From the NCBI GenBank assembly GCA_036171455.1, contig JAVHRB010000064.1, forward strand, positions 1-9,133: DNA of 9,133 nt. Direction: 5' to 3'. The notes under the pieces are model-generated. The model saw only the letters and a program-made list of their open reading frames with translations, searched no databases and was not told the origin of the DNA. Both the position numbers and the translations under genes were made by a program. The DNA comes from CAIVSN01 sp036171455. GTDB taxonomy: Bacteria > Patescibacteriota > Gracilibacteria > BD1-5 > UBA2023. Shown here in pieces: positions 8,009-9,133 of the stretch; the first letter of the stretch is position 1, and every line of letters begins with the position of its first letter.

Positions 8009-9079
8009 TTACTGGATTATGAAACCCTTCGGAGGATTTTTGACGATGTCCGGATTATAGATAATAACCGTATTTTCAGTATTTCATAAATTTTTCGAGG
8101 CATCTCTCAAGAGATTGCTGGTCCTGAGATAGTTAAGATCAAGAGCTGTAGCAAGTGAAAGGTTATCGGTTGTTTCTCCAAGTGGCAAACCATATTTTGA
8201 GTTCGTACCCTTGATAGCGCCTCAAATAGTATTATTGGTAATGGCAGAACCACGAATAACCAGCTGTTTGGTCAACGCATCAGATCGATTGCTGTCAGTT
8301 ACATAATTCGGAAGCCGATCATTTCAGGTAGACCATCCAGTAGAAACGATTCCTCCATCGGCAACTAAGAGTGCCTCAATATAGCCTACATCCTTTTTGA
8401 CGTATATATTTCCCTTGCTCAAATCGGTTTGGTCATCATTGAAAGCAACGATTGCGAATTTTTTTCAAGTAGGAACAACGATATCTCAGCTGATAATCAC
8501 ATTGGCATTAGTAACCACCAGGGTTTCGTAATCGGTAGGAAACGAAGATAAATCGAAATCGGTTCCGTTTATGTACTTTATACCGTCGGAAATCTGACCC
8601 GAACCGTTCATTCATCGAGTGGCTATGGTAATAGATTTTTTAATTTGGGATTTAGCGTCCTGTCCATGTATCCCTGAGATATTCTCAAATCCGATGATGT
8701 TTTGAGAAGTGCCAGTAAATCCCTGAATCAATCCAATGATTTTCAAGCTATCGATACCACTTCCACCATTAAGTGCAAGCGAGAGATTCGTACTTCCATC
8801 AAAATCGGAACTCAGAACATATTTTACAATTTTCCCTCCAATAGTATAGCTGATTTTTGGGGTTACTTCTATATCTTTGCTTGTCATCGCGTTTGCGCTT
8901 ATTAATTCTGTCGTAGCATCGAATGTAGGATTTGAATCCGTGTGCAAAAGATTGACGAATTTCGTTATAGACCAATTGGTAGTATCTTTAGCTCTCAAGG
9001 TTTCTTGGATATCAGATATGAGATATGAACTAATAGTTATGGTTGAGAGCGGATTATATATAGTCTGTATCTTGAAATT
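8009..9079 (-). CDS. C-terminal part of a large surface-type protein; start not found
   Basis: The frame is open for 356 codons after a TAG at 9080-9082, with six UGAs read as Gly. It is rich in Ser, Thr, Asn, Gly and Asp with alternating hydrophobics, as in extracellular beta-rich proteins. A recognisable block runs from TLVVTNANVIISGDIVVP to GNIYVKKDVGYIEALLVADG, and the end reads NTENTVIIYNPDIVKNPPKGFIIQ. I have an impression of similar endings and blocks in large secreted, pilus-related proteins of Patescibacteria, but cannot verify it here. No signal peptide and no ATG start is visible: the first sense codons read NFKIQTIYNPLSTIT, and the only plausible initiator is a TTG at 8996-8998. 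The gene is therefore probably the 3' part of a longer one, interrupted by the TAG, or it uses an unusual start. Its stop lies nine bases before the RnfD-like ATG. Confidence 0.72.
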
Positions 9080-9082
9080 CTA

Positions 9083-9133
9083 GGGAATATAATTCACTTT
9101 GTGTAAACACAATCTAAAGTCAGATATCTCCGT
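9083..9133. other. Right window edge, upstream of the surface-protein frame
   Basis: The 51 bases stay open on the minus strand in the same frame as the surface protein (17 codons, ending CLHKVNYIP just before the TAG). This could be the upstream part of the same gene. A second minus-strand frame (reading RRYLTLDCVYTKG) is also open here and closes at a TAA about 9041. A 14-bp palindrome, TTGTGTAAACACAA, lies at 9099-9112. Nothing here can be called with confidence. Confidence 0.25.

Noticed and set aside
7667..8089. A 140-codon open frame on the plus strand
   Set aside because: It is antisense to the RnfD-like gene and the end of the surface-protein gene, both supported by motifs when UGA is read as Gly.
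9099..9112. 14-bp palindrome TTGTGTAAACACAA, operator-like
   Set aside because: It lies inside a frame that may be coding, is a single copy, and has no promoter that can be tied to it.

Overview
The window reads as a bacterial chromosome segment from a lineage that uses UGA as a glycine codon (translation table 25), most likely a Gracilibacteria member of the Patescibacteria/CPR (Absconditabacteria is the alternative). Under the standard code the genes fall into short pieces. When UGA is read as Gly, nine long reading frames appear that cover nearly everything. By my count they contain about 57 in-frame UGAs, and every one ends in TAA or TAG. The glycine assignment is visible in the protein families: in DNA polymerase I the UGA at 6069-6071 falls on the Gly of the VNFGVIYG...FGLSK block, and in the RnfD-like protein the UGA at 7673-7675 falls on the Gly of the GRHFMNPSN motif. 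TGG still encodes Trp. I cannot place the organism below phylum level.

Left part (1-4590, minus strand): five tightly packed genes are read from high to low coordinates. They are rbfA (ribosome maturation), an FtsQ/DivIB-like division protein, a small single-TM protein, one protein that joins BatA and BatB (two VWA domains in one chain), and a BatC-like protein. Three junctions overlap by 11-20 bp and the fourth has a 6-bp gap, so this is very probably one operon. A candidate promoter lies directly against the rbfA start. The notable part is the membrane-anchored VWA (Bat) module, because its usual two VWA proteins are fused and it is co-transcribed with division and translation genes.

Centre (4656-5585, plus strand): a secreted lytic transglycosylase with a twin-arginine-like leader is transcribed divergently from the rbfA operon.

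Right part (5592-9133, minus strand): in transcription order there is the 3' part of a large surface-type protein, a polytopic RnfD/NqrB-like membrane protein, and a DNA polymerase I containing only the polymerase domain. polA converges on the transglycosylase gene with 6 bp between the stops. The surface-protein frame has a TAG at 9080-9082 and no ATG after it, so it may be broken.

No tRNA, rRNA, CRISPR array, insertion sequence or integrase was seen. None of the eight assigned starts has a recognisable Shine-Dalgarno sequence.
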